A stretch of 36,833 nucleotides of DNA, from NCBI GenBank assembly GCA_001319865.1, contig BBSL01000207.1:1-36833 (forward strand). The letters run 5' to 3'. This document shows positions 1-10,400 of this stretch, piece after piece. The position numbers and the translations under genes are program-made. The stretch's first letter is position 1; every line of letters starts with the position of its first letter. Under the pieces are notes generated by a model. That model saw nothing but the letters and a program-made list of their open reading frames with translations, searched no databases and was not told the origin of the DNA. This DNA is from Burkholderia sp. E7m39 (GTDB taxonomy: Bacteria; Pseudomonadota; Gammaproteobacteria; Burkholderiales; Burkholderiaceae).

Positions 1-55
1 AACACGACATTCTCATATTGCTCTTACACCGATGTCGTTGATAATTTATGTTATG

Positions 56-2203
56 TCAAATCAATGTTATGGCGACGACCCGCCGGAACCAGTACGTCGC
101 GGCCGACAGATCGGGGGCGACGCCTTCGCCGAGATCGTAGCTGTCGCCGAGCATCGACTGGTATTTCGCATCGCCCTGATCCGCGACCTTCCATTGCCAG
201 TACACCCGGTTAGCGTCGTTGACAATGCCATTGCTTTCGTTCGCGAGAACTTTCATCGCAATCGCGTTGCCGCTGCGCGCGGCGGCCTGACACCAGCGCG
301 CCGCATAGTCGGGACGAGCTGCACGCCCGGGCTTCCATAGGCGTACATGCTGCAGAGCCATGCTTGCGACCCCGGATCGCCGAGTTGCGCGCCCCGTGAG
401 AACCAGTCCAGCGCGACGCCAGCGTCCGGCTTGCCCTCAACGCCGCGCGGGTATGTATAGCCGAGCGCCGCGTAAGCTGCGGGAACGTTACGCTTCGCAG
501 CCGCTTCGAGCCACTCGACGCCTGTCTTGCCCGCCAAGGACTGGTGATTTTCTGTCAGCCAGGCACCGAGCGACACGCTGCCCGCGGGATCGCCCGCGTC
601 CGTCGCGAGCGTCAGGTAGTGCAAACCGAGAGCCTCGTCACGTGGCACCTCGGTACCCGCGAGATATTGATTGCCGATCCAGCGCGCCACCTCGACGTTG
701 CCCTGGTCCGCAGCGAAGCGATACCAGCGCATCGCCCGGGCCTTGTCGACGGGCGTACCCTGCCCCTGCCCCTGCCCCTGCCCCTGCCCCTGCCCCTGCC
801 ACGCCATCGCGGCGGCAGTCACCGCTGGCGTCGGCGCTGCCGCGCCCAGCGCCCTCGCTGGCCAGCTTGAACGCCTTCGCGAGATCGACCGGCTCGCCTT
901 CTCCACGCAGTGGATACACCGCAAGATTGAGCGAGGCGACGCCGAGCCCCTGCGCCTGCGCTTTTGCGAACCACTTGCGCGCTTCGGCGGAATCCTTTTG
1001 GGTATACCAGCCTTCGCGGTACATCACGCCAAGGTCGTTCTGTGCCGTCGCCAGCCCAGCATCCGCCGCGCCGCGCATGCAGCCAATCGCCGCCTCCAGG
1101 TCGACCGGACCGCCACGGCCGGTGCGATAGAGGCCCGAGAGTGCGGCTCGCGCGGCCGCATCGCCTTCGAGCGATGCCTTGCGGTACCAGTCACGCGCCT
1201 CGACATCGTCCTTTGCGACGCCCGCGCCGCTTGCATAGAGGTCACCCAGCTTGCGCTGTGCGCAAATGAAACCATGCGTTGCCGCGTGCGACATCAAATT
1301 GAAACCGCGGCGTGCGTCGCGTTGCACGCCCACGCCGCTCAGATACGCATCGCCTAACACCGCCGCAGTGCCAGGGTTGCCCTGGCGCATGGATTGGCGC
1401 AACCATGAAACGCCTTTTTCGGCATCGCGCGGCACGCCTTCGCCTTGCATCAACGCGAGGCCGAGCAGGAACTGCGCGAGCGCGTCGCCGCCAGTCGCGC
1501 CGCGGATCATCCACGACGCGGCGACAGCGGGATCTTTCGGCACGCCGCGCCCGAGCATGGCGAGTTGCGCCGCATTGGCCGCGCCGTTCGCGGAGCCCGC
1601 TTCCGCTGCCTCCACGAAGTATTTGTACGCGGCGGTACTATCGACAGGTTGGCCCTCTCCGTTTGCGCTCATGGCACCTAGCAGATCGGCCGGCATTGCA
1701 TCTCCGTCCGCGGCTGCCGATTCGAACCACAGGCGCGCAGCGAGATAGTCCTGTGGGACTGCGGTACCGTTTCGATAGAGGTTGTCGAGCATGCGCCGTG
1801 CGAGCAGCGAGCCGCCGTCGAGCGCCGCCGACTTGAGGATCACGACGCCTGTATCGGTCTTACGCTGACCGCCGTAGCCGTACGTCACCATCTGGCCGTA
1901 CATCGCCCGCGCGGACATATTGCCTTGAACCGCCTCCTTCATGCACCGTGCGCGTTCGTCTTTCGGCTTGTCGAGCGGCGATACGCTCCAGAAGCGATTG
2001 TCGAGCATTAGCGCGCAAGGGGTTGTGAGGTTCTCGAACGCCAACGGTTTATCCACGGCTTGAAACTGGGTGCCTGAATGCAGCAAAGTGGCATCCGCGT
2101 GTAGCGGGACAGGCAATGCCATTGCCACGACGGGCAACCCTGCAAGCGCGGCTAGCAGCAACGTGCCGATTTCCCGACGTGCGCCCTCGCGAGTCATGTT
2201 CAT
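56..2203 (-). pseudogene. Exported Sel1-repeat (TPR-like) protein, reading frame broken twice
   Basis: The 5' part (2203 to about 830) starts with a signal peptide (MNMTREGARREIGTLLLAAL, probable cleavage after VAMA or PLHA). It continues with about ten Sel1-type repeats of the A..W...AA..G...A form. Near 805-840 the repeat pattern moves to another frame, which continues through TPVDKARAMRWYRFAADQGN to about 330. Near 315-330 it moves again, to a frame ending at the TGA at 56-58. Joined, the three pieces give one protein of roughly 710 residues, so the gene is either a recent pseudogene or carries two sequencing errors. The ATG overlaps the stop of the upstream exported gene (ATGA). Sel1 proteins are scaffold or adaptor proteins, and several T6SS clusters carry one. 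The role here is inferred from position only. Confidence 0.75.
758..800. repeat. Hexanucleotide tandem repeat (TGCCCC on the plus strand), nearly 7 copies
   Basis: Six full TGCCCC units and a partial seventh run from 761 to 800, preceded by a partial unit. On the coding (minus) strand this is GGGGCA. It reads as Gly-Gln repeats in the frame that continues the Sel1 pattern and as Gly-Ala in the frame of the 5' part. The unit is a multiple of three, so a copy-number change would alter the length of the linker but not the frame. Confidence 0.9.
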
Positions 2204-3579
2204 GGCTGCTGAATCGTCACGTTCCTGATGACGACGTCGGTGTGCCCGTCTTCGTCGTCATACGATGTCCACCACGGGATGCCATAGTTCACGAGCACCG
2301 CGACGTTGACGCGCTCCGTATTGCCGCTTTTCTTCACGAATTTGCAGTGAAGCTTGACCACATTTCCATCGAGCGACTTGAACACCGTTGATGCGGGAAC
2401 CGTCTTGCCGACCTCGCACGTTCTGGAGGTCTCGCCCTCCTCCGATGGTAGAGGAACAGGGAACTCGATGCTGCTCCCTTCGAGGAGCGGCTGACTCGCG
2501 ACGTCGACGGCTGTGTCGTCCTTCAGCGTGCCGAGCGGCGTCAGTTCACCTCCAACATTCTGCGTCAGCAGATCCGCGACGCCGTAGCTCAAATAGAAGC
2601 CGGACCAGTCCTGCTTCGTGGAATCCGCGCCCGGTGTGATCAGTTCGGCGATCACGCCGTTATTGCGGCGGTTGACGAACGTGTCCTTGAACGGCGACGG
2701 TTTGTCTGGCTTCGACTGATGCCTCCATTCCGCATCGATCACGAGACGTGAGTACGGCAAAGGGTGGCTGCCGTTCTCCGGCAACTTCCGGCGAATCGAA
2801 TCGGGCAAGCGCCGTTCGTCGAACATGTCGTCGAGGTAAGCGTATGGGTCAGCCAACACCGTCGCGCGTGCCGACATCTTGTTGCCGAAAGCCTGGAAAA
2901 GCGCGTACGTCGCACGTTGCCGCGATGCGGGCGGCAACGCATCGATCGCTTCGATACCGACGCGCATTATCTCGCAGATATTCGACGCACCCGCGCTCCA
3001 TTGCCGCGGTAGTTTCGATTCGATTGTCGATTCGAGTTCCGCATCGGCGTCGAGCAGTTCCGCGATGGTGTATCGCTCATTGTTCGAGTCCGGCAGGCTG
3101 CGATCGACCACAATCTCAAAGAATTCCAGCAGGTCCTGGAAGCCGTGTGCGGATAGCGTTTTCGCCATCAGGAAGAAGTCGTTACTGCTTGTGCTGAACA
3201 TTTTGCAGTCGCTCTTCGGCCCTTGTGCCAGATCCTTGAACAATTGCAGCACGCGCATGCGATCGTCGGGTGATAGCTGCCCGCCGAAGATCCCTCGTGT
3301 TTGCGAGAACTTGCTGAACTTGTTGCGGAATTCCTCGTCGGTCGCCACCCGCGTAAGCAGCTTTACTATCAACCGGCCCTTGTCTGAATCCGGATCGAAT
3401 CCTGACTTTCCGACCAACTGGCGGATTCGCTCGTTGCTCAATGTCGCAGGATTGACTGTCGCGGTTGCCTGCGCTTCTGATGCCGGCGCGACAGGCTGCG
3501 TGCTTCGCATATCAAGCGCGTATGCGCTTGCTGCCGTGAAAAGCAGCGTCACTCCGTAAATGCAAAACTTGAACTTCAT
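2200..3579 (-). CDS. Exported protein of unknown function in the T6SS operon
   Basis: This is a 459-residue protein. I start it at the ATG at 3579 because a clear signal peptide follows (MKFKFCIYGVTLLFTAASAYA, cleavage before LDMRS). The upstream 23 codons of the open frame look non-coding, and AAAGAAG lies directly before this ATG. The mature protein is hydrophilic with no membrane segment. It has several acidic and aromatic stretches and a C-terminal part that looks beta-rich (SRTCEVGKTVPAS and VKLHCKFVKK, possibly a disulphide). I do not recognise a family. It lies 187 bp after tssJ, and its stop overlaps the start of the Sel1 gene by 4 bp, so the two are probably co-translated. A periplasmic accessory role for the T6SS is inference. 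Confidence 0.8.
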   Translation of the reverse strand: MKFKFCIYGVTLLFTAASAYALDMRSTQPVAPASEAQATATVNPATLSNERIRQLVGKSGFDPDSDKGRLIVKLLTRVATDEEFRNKFSKFSQTRGIFGGQLSPDDRMRVLQLFKDLAQGPKSDCKMFSTSSNDFFLMAKTLSAHGFQDLLEFFEIVVDRSLPDSNNERYTIAELLDADAELESTIESKLPRQWSAGASNICEIMRVGIEAIDALPPASRQRATYALFQAFGNKMSARATVLADPYAYLDDMFDERRLPDSIRRKLPENGSHPLPYSRLVIDAEWRHQSKPDKPSPFKDTFVNRRNNGVIAELITPGADSTKQDWSGFYLSYGVADLLTQNVGGELTPLGTLKDDTAVDVASQPLLEGSSIEFPVPLPSEEGETSRTCEVGKTVPASTVFKSLDGNVVKLHCKFVKKSGNTERVNVAVLVNYGIPWWTSYDDEDGHTDVVIRNVTIQQP

Positions 3580-3604
3580 CTTCTTTGAATATTTGTCACG
3601 TATT

Positions 3605-3691
3605 TCAGAACCGGTGCCAAAGACGACCAAAGGCGGTGCTGCACGCAAAAAGAACGGACACAGCAGGCAGAAGAAGTTTGCGAATGCTCAT
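3605..3691 (-). other. 28-codon signal-peptide-like ORF in the tssJ/exported-protein gap
   Basis: An ATG at 3691 opens a short frame that reads like an isolated signal peptide (MSIRKLLLPAVSVLFACSTA, then FGRLWHRF and a stop). No good ribosome binding site precedes it. It may be a decayed start of another exported gene or an accidental ORF. The rest of the 3580-3766 gap shows no gene. Confidence 0.25.
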
Positions 3692-3766
3692 ATTTTTTGA
3701 TCGCCGCACATCAGCATTTGTGGGTTAGTGTGACTCAAAGAAACGCCTCCCTCATGTGCTTCCTCG

Positions 3767-4450
3767 TCAGCCTTGCTTATGAGCGTTGGTTTGCGAACTT
3801 TGCGCAGCCGCCGAGGCCGGGCTTGCCGGCACGGCCTGCTTTGGAGCGTCGTGCTTGACGGGCTGCGAATCGGCGCCCACCAGCACCAGTTCGTTACCGT
3901 TGACCTCGATCTTTACCGGGTCCGTTTTCTTCCACTGCTTCTTCGGAACAGCGAGCTTCCACACCCTGTCCTGCACCGGCTCGCGAAAGAACGCAACCAC
4001 ACCCACGACCTGTGCGTCCGCATTCATTGGTTCGGCGAGGCTGGCGCTCGCACCTGGCCGCAACACGACGTCCTTCGTGGCCAGAAGATCCGTCTTGAGC
4101 AGGTTCAGATCATCCGACTGCAGCTGTGCATAATCGAGTTGTGCGAATGTTTTCGCATCCTTGAGCTGATAGAAACGGACGATTGTCGAAAGAGATTGCC
4201 CCTGGGCGTCCGGGTTGAGCGATGTACGGCCGGTCAGGTCCACGTTCATCGTCTTGACCTGGGTCGTGAAAGCCCACTTCGCGGCGTCCACCGTTCCGTC
4301 GCCGACTGCCTGCGCAACACCGCAGCCAGCCATGGCCATCGCCGACAATATCGCGATCGCGAGACCTGCGCGCTGTGCTGCGTGTCGTGCCGCGTGCTTC
4401 ATTTTTTTGTTCATTTCGAGGATGCCCCCGTTCGTTTTGCTGTTCTTCAT
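3767..4450 (-). CDS. tssJ: TssJ, outer-membrane lipoprotein of the T6SS membrane complex
   Basis: TssJ (VasD/Lip family) is anchored in the outer membrane and binds the periplasmic C-terminus of TssM. The protein shows a positively charged N-region, a hydrophobic stretch and a lipobox ending AMAGC, which makes Cys43 the lipidated residue (counted from the ATG at 4450). The mature part has the family pattern, with STIVRFYQLKDAKTFAQLDY followed by a loop containing LLATKDVVLRPG and a segment GVVAFFREPVQDRVW. The tail is rich in Ala, Pro and Gln. I take the ATG at 4450 because it overlaps the tssG stop (ATGA) and has GAGG about 7 bases upstream. The ATG at 4414 would give a more usual signal-peptide length and cannot be excluded. 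Confidence 0.93.
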   Translation of the reverse strand: MKNSKTNGGILEMNKKMKHAARHAAQRAGLAIAILSAMAMAGCGVAQAVGDGTVDAAKWAFTTQVKTMNVDLTGRTSLNPDAQGQSLSTIVRFYQLKDAKTFAQLDYAQLQSDDLNLLKTDLLATKDVVLRPGASASLAEPMNADAQVVGVVAFFREPVQDRVWKLAVPKKQWKKTDPVKIEVNGNELVLVGADSQPVKHDAPKQAVPASPASAAAQSSQTNAHKQG

Positions 4451-5559
4451 GCGTGCGCCTCGCCCGCCCCGTCCCAGCGGCCGAGCTGCACGCGTGTCAT
4501 GCGCGCTGGCGCCCCAGTTATCGGCCGGGCCGGCGCTTCGAGTTGCGCCGTAAAACCCAGATTCGCCTGACGCGGCTGCAGCATGGGCCTGGGCATCAGG
4601 TCGGCGCGCACGTGCATCTCGAGATCCGCTTCGCTTTCGTAGCCCAGATAGAACCGCAGCAGCGCCATGATTTCACGATGGGCGCGCTGCCCCGGCACGA
4701 GCGCCAGTACGGTCCCGCGCGAGGCGGGGGTGATGACGACCTTCACCGTGTTGCCACGGTCGTAGAAGCCACGGCCGAGCAGGCACTGTTCGCCGAGCGC
4801 GGCAGGTTCAGGGTCGTTGATTTCGCGCCATACGGGGTAAAACTCCTCGACCGTGATCGAGGCGTCTGGCACGGCATGTCGTAGCACACCGGCCAGCCCT
4901 TCTGCCGTGCGCGTTTTCTGCATGGCAAGTCCGAGCATCGACAGCAGCCGCCGCTTGTCGGCCACTTCCGAGAGTTGCTGTCGCGCTGTCAACGACTCGT
5001 GCTCGTCCGTAGGTGCGGACAACCTGGGCACGGACGTGGCGATGCGCTTCGAGGTACTAAACCCGAAACCGGCGAAGCTGAGCAGATAGCGGGACACCGG
5101 GTCGGTGCCATCCCGTCTGAAGCCTATCGGATACCGGTACTTGCGCGCGACGCGATAGTACTGCGTGATGATGCGGTGATGGAACAGGTCGAGGAACGCT
5201 GAAAGACGCTCGGCCCCGTCGCGGTTCTGTGCCACCCCATCGACGAAGTACGCGGGCATGCGCGCATCAACGCCGTAGAGCCCGAGGAACGTCGTCATCA
5301 CCGACGGCGGCGCTGCCGGGTTGTCGGCGTCATACCGGACCGCGTCGATCTCGCGTCCGGGAAAGCCCAGTTGCGCGCGGGAGCGAAACCGGATGGAGTC
5401 CGTCGCCGGCGTGTCCGTTGTTCCGAGCGGTGGCGCATCGGGCGCGGCCAGCTCCAGCAGTTCGCAGAAGCGGATGAAATTCATCCTCGGCGCGTCGAGG
5501 AGAATGGCCGGCAACAGCAACGGCGTACCGGCCGATTGCGGCGGCGTGCGTGCGTTCAA
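4447..5559 (-). CDS. tssG: TssG, T6SS baseplate wedge protein
   Basis: TssG (ImpH/VasB) forms the baseplate wedge with TssF, TssE and TssK in the cytoplasm. The 370-residue length is normal for the family. Diagnostic stretches are MNFIRFCELLELAAP near the N-terminus, SIRFRSRAQLGFPGREI, TTFLGLYGVDARMPAYF and the conserved FLDLFHHRIITQYYRVARKY helix near residue 130. The C-terminal half contains FYDRGNTVKVVI. It overlaps tssF upstream and tssJ downstream by 4 bp each, so all three are likely translated in tandem from one mRNA. Confidence 0.95.
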   Translation of the reverse strand: MNARTPPQSAGTPLLLPAILLDAPRMNFIRFCELLELAAPDAPPLGTTDTPATDSIRFRSRAQLGFPGREIDAVRYDADNPAAPPSVMTTFLGLYGVDARMPAYFVDGVAQNRDGAERLSAFLDLFHHRIITQYYRVARKYRYPIGFRRDGTDPVSRYLLSFAGFGFSTSKRIATSVPRLSAPTDEHESLTARQQLSEVADKRRLLSMLGLAMQKTRTAEGLAGVLRHAVPDASITVEEFYPVWREINDPEPAALGEQCLLGRGFYDRGNTVKVVITPASRGTVLALVPGQRAHREIMALLRFYLGYESEADLEMHVRADLMPRPMLQPRQANLGFTAQLEAPARPITGAPARMTRVQLGRWDGAGEAHA

Positions 5560-7355
5560 AACGGTGCCCCTTCGCCCTTCGTTTCAGGCCATTCGATGCG
5601 GCGTCCGGTGGGCTGGGCAACGATCACGAGCTTCGTGTAGAGGTTCAGCGTCGCGTAAAGGCCCAGGAACCGGTTGAGCATGCTGCCAAAGAGCTCGAGA
5701 TCCCCTTCGCCTGCAAACCGACCGCTGTCCAGCGTCACGGTGATCTCCACGCCACGCATGAGCCCGCCCTTGACCAGCTTCGTGAGCGGCCTGTGGCGTA
5801 CATCGGTGATCGCGTTGATGCGCCGGGCGTTGAGTTCACCGTCGGTCCAGTCATAGATCGCGAGTGAGCCACGCAGGATCTCCGCATCGAGCAGCGACAG
5901 GTAGTTGGGCGCAAGGTGCGACAGGATGCGCCACTGGTAGCGCTCCCCGGTAGGCGGATAGACCGGCAGCGTGGGCGCCGTGAGGTTGCGGACCGCACCG
6001 ATGTTGGTGAAGCCTCCACGCTTGCGCGCGATGCCCGCTTCGCGCAATGCCTTGCGCGGCAGCATGCCGTTGGTGCCGGTCACCGACAGCGACAGTGTCT
6101 CGGTGGGCAGCGTGTTCGCCTGATCCCAGGCGTGGCCGCCGAGGATGAGCCAGGTGTCGAAACGGCCGGACGGGCCCCGCCGCACGCGGGTGTGGTAGTA
6201 CCGTTCGGGCATGTCGTGGCGCAGCATGCCGCCACGATGCCTGAATGCAGCGAAAGGCACATATTCGTAGCGCCGGCCGCGTTCGAAATACTCCACCGCG
6301 TCGACCGAATAGATATCGACCGGCGAGCCGTGCTCCGCTCGCGCGCGCACCCGGTATTCGGTCTCGTGCTGCGTGACCGTGACGGGATCGGCACCCACCG
6401 GGAACAGGTTAATGACGGGCGTGCAGTAGAGCCGCACGTTTTCCGCGGAGAAGCGCATGTCGTCCGGGTACGTACGCTCGAGCACGACCTCGACATCGAG
6501 CGATGTCGCCGATGCTGGAATCGCCTGCAGGTCGAGCCCGAGCAGGTCGACAAACATGAACTTCTCGGGGAAGGTGAAGTACTCGAGCAGGAGCTGGTAG
6601 CCGCCGAACGCGTTATCGGCCTTGGGCCAGAGGCGTTCTTCGGCCGCGAAGCCCACGGGCGCGAGGCGCAGGCCTGGCATCGCCGTCGGGGCGCCGGGCC
6701 GGTCCTCGGGCCATCCTGGCACCCGCACCTGCATCGCAACCGGTTTTGCCGTGAGCGCGGCATAGAGCGCGAGGGCAACGGGCCGGTCTGCATTCAGGTA
6801 CATGCGCAGACGCGGTACCTGCAACCGTTCGCGCTCGGTCTGGGTCTGCAGGGCCAGACGCAGACAGATCACGGAGCGTCCATCCTCGCGGGCGTAGACG
6901 CCGGCTTCGGAGAGAGCCAGCGGATACAGGTCAACGGCCTGCGTGGTGCGGTACACGCACTCGACCACGGTGTCGCCGTCACTGATGCGGTCCGAGGTCG
7001 CCTCCAGACCAGCCTCAAGCGTCTCGTGCTTCTGCAGCGCGCCCTTCTCCGGGATGAGCTCGAGAATGGAGAGCGACGGGATCATGCGCAGGTAGTGCGG
7101 CCACAGCATGCTCACGAGCCCTTCGGTCAGCTCCGGCAGTTCGTCGTCGAGCTTGTGGCGCAGGCGCCCCATCAGGAACGCAAAGCCTTCGAAGAGCCGC
7201 TCGACATGCGGATCGCGTTCCCCCACGCGGTCCATGTCCAGCTCGCGCGCGCGATCAGGGAATGCCTGCGCGAATTCCTTGCCGCCTTCACGTAGGTAGC
7301 GCATCTCCGCCTCGAAGTAGCGCAGGATCTCGTTATCGCGGGTGGGCTCAGTCAT
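5556..7355 (-). CDS. tssF: TssF, T6SS baseplate wedge protein
   Basis: TssF (ImpG/VasA) pairs with TssG (two TssF per TssG) in the baseplate wedge. The protein is 599 residues, about the family norm. It opens with the conserved block RYFEAEMRYLREGGKEFA, then LFEGFAFLMGRLRHKLDDEL, LTEGLVSMLWPHYLRMIPS and, late in the protein, RILSHLAPNYLSLLDAEIL. The start is the ATG at 7355, immediately before the conserved N-terminus; no strong ribosome binding site is visible. A 57-bp gap separates it from tssM. A second, truncated copy of this gene begins at the right edge of the window. Confidence 0.95.
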   Translation of the reverse strand: MTEPTRDNEILRYFEAEMRYLREGGKEFAQAFPDRARELDMDRVGERDPHVERLFEGFAFLMGRLRHKLDDELPELTEGLVSMLWPHYLRMIPSLSILELIPEKGALQKHETLEAGLEATSDRISDGDTVVECVYRTTQAVDLYPLALSEAGVYAREDGRSVICLRLALQTQTERERLQVPRLRMYLNADRPVALALYAALTAKPVAMQVRVPGWPEDRPGAPTAMPGLRLAPVGFAAEERLWPKADNAFGGYQLLLEYFTFPEKFMFVDLLGLDLQAIPASATSLDVEVVLERTYPDDMRFSAENVRLYCTPVINLFPVGADPVTVTQHETEYRVRARAEHGSPVDIYSVDAVEYFERGRRYEYVPFAAFRHRGGMLRHDMPERYYHTRVRRGPSGRFDTWLILGGHAWDQANTLPTETLSLSVTGTNGMLPRKALREAGIARKRGGFTNIGAVRNLTAPTLPVYPPTGERYQWRILSHLAPNYLSLLDAEILRGSLAIYDWTDGELNARRINAITDVRHRPLTKLVKGGLMRGVEITVTLDSGRFAGEGDLELFGSMLNRFLGLYATLNLYTKLVIVAQPTGRRIEWPETKGEGAPF

Positions 7356-7412
7356 GATGGGAGTGATCTGTCTGGGAATGTGCCGGGCCGGCGTGCCTGC
7401 TTGCGTGGAACG

Positions 7413-10400
7413 TCATTGCGGCAGGCTCCCTTGCGGGATCGGCACGGCAGCGTGCTTCGCAGCTGCCAGTGCAGCCTTCGGCAGCGGTGGCGGGCCAGCA
7501 GACACGGCCTGCCTTGCCGTGGGCGCGGCACGATCGATAAAGATGCGTGAGGGCAAGGTAAAGCCCCTCAGTGCCAGCAGCTCGAGCGGCCCCTTGCCGA
7601 CATCCGTGCGGATCAGGTAGCGCAGCGGATGCGTCATGCCCGATGGTGCGGCAACGAGCGGCTCCTGCGCGGTCAGCGTCGCGGAATCTGCGCTCGCATC
7701 GGTCTTTGTCAACGCTGGCTTCGGATCAGTACTTTCCGGTTTCGCCTGCCACGTCAGCTGATATGTCGCGCTGTCCACCGGTTCAACCTTCGCCCGTTCG
7801 AGCATACGCACCAGCGCCCAGCGGCCGCTGAATTCAAAGTTCTTGTTCGTGCCGGCCGTATCGGTCTGCCATTCGAGCCGGGTCCCGGCGCTCTGCGGAT
7901 CATTGGATGGCCACATCATCGTGTGCCACGACTGAACCTGGTTGTAGTAATGCAGCGTTTGGCCGTCGAGCGCGAACAGCGTATCGGTCACGCCGGGCGT
8001 GGGTACCGGCTGAAGGGCGAACGTGTACTGGGGCTCGCCCTGCGCGAGCAGGTGACCGGCGATCTGCTGCAGCGTATTGACAGCTTTCAGGAACTCGGGA
8101 TCGAACGCGCGCGTCGTGCTGCCCGCGCCCGTTCCGCCCGACGCTGCGACCCACTGGTCGCCTTGCAACTGGAGAGCCCCAGCAAGCTGGGTGGAAAGGA
8201 AGGTGTCGATGAGACCACCCTGTGGGCGCACAAAGCGGGCGAGCTCAGGCAGCGAAGCATCGTTGGCTGTACTCGCAAACGGATAGCGTCCGGCGAACGA
8301 GTGATTCCACGCGGCGACGACCGTCTGGCGCCAGGCGTCGTTCAGGCTCGCCTCCGCGGGTCTGAGCACGGTTTGCGTGGCCTGCTCGATGGGCTGCACG
8401 AACAGTGCGCCGCCCATGCCCGCCCACTGCTCACCAAGACTCGCTGAGACGAGCTGCGCATACGACAGCGTATCGGAGAGTTCCGAACCCTTGCCCTGGA
8501 AGAGCGACTGTGCAACCTGACGCGCCTGATCGTCCGGATCGGCGCTGTCGCTGATCTGCTGCAGCTTCAGGCGCAGCGTCGTCACACGCTCCGTGAAGCG
8601 CTCCATGCTCAGGTCGCTGCCTGCAGCGGGTGCAGCATTGCTGTTGCCTGCCTGACCGACCAGCTTGAGCACAGGGCCGAAAGAGGCATCGAGCGGTCCG
8701 GCCGGCGTCGCCTGCGCGTTCTGCGGCGCGTCGTCCTTCCTGCCGAACACGTTTTGTGCCCTGGTGACCAGCGCATCGGAAATCGAAGCCTGCTGCACAC
8801 CTGCCCCGCCCTGCCAGGCCAGTGACTTCATCAGCGCGATGAGCGGCGACTGCCGTGTATCGGCAATAAGTTTCAGTTGTCCGACGGCCGCAGGCAGCGT
8901 GGGCGCTGCGGCACACCGGATGCTCTTCATGAAATCCTGCCAGTGCTCGGCATAGTCGTCGAAGTAGTGTTTGCGCAGGGCCGCGCGCAACGCCTCCGGA
9001 GTTTGCCCATCCGACGCTGCGCTGCCCGTATTGCCGAGCACCCAGTTGGCCGTGACGCCGTTCTGCTTCGCCGCTTCATCGATCGCGGCCTCGATGGAAC
9101 CCTCCCAGGCCTGACGCGTAAAGACGCCCGGCACGGTCACAGTGGTCGAGAAGAGACCGCGCGTATCCGTGCCCGCAGTGAGTGACGCAAGTGTCTGGTC
9201 GGGATACTTGTGACCCACCGAATCGAGGACGCCCTGATAGATCGTGTCTTCGGAGTTCTTCACGCCGATGATCGCAAGCAGCGTCTGGCGAGCCTTGCCG
9301 ACCAGATCTTCGCGTGGGTGGATACGCCAGTCCGGATGCGCAGGAAAATGCTGCGCCCAGAAGCCCATCAACTGCGTCGACAGGTCGAGTTTTTCGCCGG
9401 GACGCAGTCCGGTGTCCAGGTTCCAGTGGTGCTCGAGTTGCGGCGCCATGAAGGCGGAATCAGCACGTTGCGGGTCCGCCATCATGAGGTAGGTCTTGAG
9501 TGCCTGCTGGCCATCCTGCGCCAACTGGCTGCTCTGGTTGTCGACCTGGGCCGTTTGCATCTGGCCGAGGTCAACGAGCTGGCCCTCGATATCCTGCTGT
9601 ACTGGTGCGGTGAGCAACGGGCGGGCAGCGCGCGCATAGGGTGTCCACAGTGCGTTGAGCACCGCCTCGTCATGATTCAGCCCGAAGCGGGTAAGCAGCG
9701 GCGTGTGCTCCTCGACACGCGCCTCGTGCAGGCCGATGCGCTGCTGGAGCCCGAGCAGCGCACGCAGGCGGGTCGGGGTGTCGCCAGCGCGCTTGAGCGT
9801 CTGCAGGGATTCATTCGTCAGCATCACCTCGTGCGCGTTGTTCATGCCCGAGACGAGCATGCCGACGCTCCACAGGCCGATGAGAGCCAGCGCAACCATC
9901 GAGATGACTGCAACAGGATGGGAGAACGAGCGACGGCCCGGCGTGCGTTTTGTGGCATCAGCAAGATAGCGCCACAGCGGCAGACGGGCGCTATCTGAGC
10001 CAGTCGACGATACGCCGCCGGTCGACAGCGGCGCAAAAAACGCACCCGCGACCAGCAACGGTCGGCGTTGCCAGTCGGAGAGGCTTGAGATCCAGCTTGC
10101 GAGCGGCGCGCTGCGGGTATCGAGCCGCTTCGACAGTTCCAAGGCGTAGGCGTCATCAGCGTTATCCGCGAGTTGATAGACACTCCGGTCCGCGAGCCGG
10201 TCGCGCAGTTCGAGCAGCGCGGTTTGAATAACCGATGCATTGAGCGGACGGTTGAACTCGCACCCTGTCACCGGCGTTCCCGTCCGGTGAACGGAGTCAG
10301 CACCTGCGACATCGAGTACATAAACGGGCGCCGACCAGCGCAGGATCTCGGTGATGCGCGCGAGACGGATACCCCATGGGTTTTTCTCGTCAACATCGTC

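Noticed and set aside
758..800. Phase-variable switch by the hexanucleotide repeat
   Set aside because: The unit is six bases, so gain or loss of copies keeps the frame. The frame change seen near 805-840 must have another cause.
5916..7295. Long open frame on the plus strand opposite tssF
   Set aside because: It is a shadow of the tssF coding strand in GC-rich DNA; the protein has no recognisable pattern. The same holds for 20327-21724 opposite tssC2/tssK and 26606-28312 opposite tssC.
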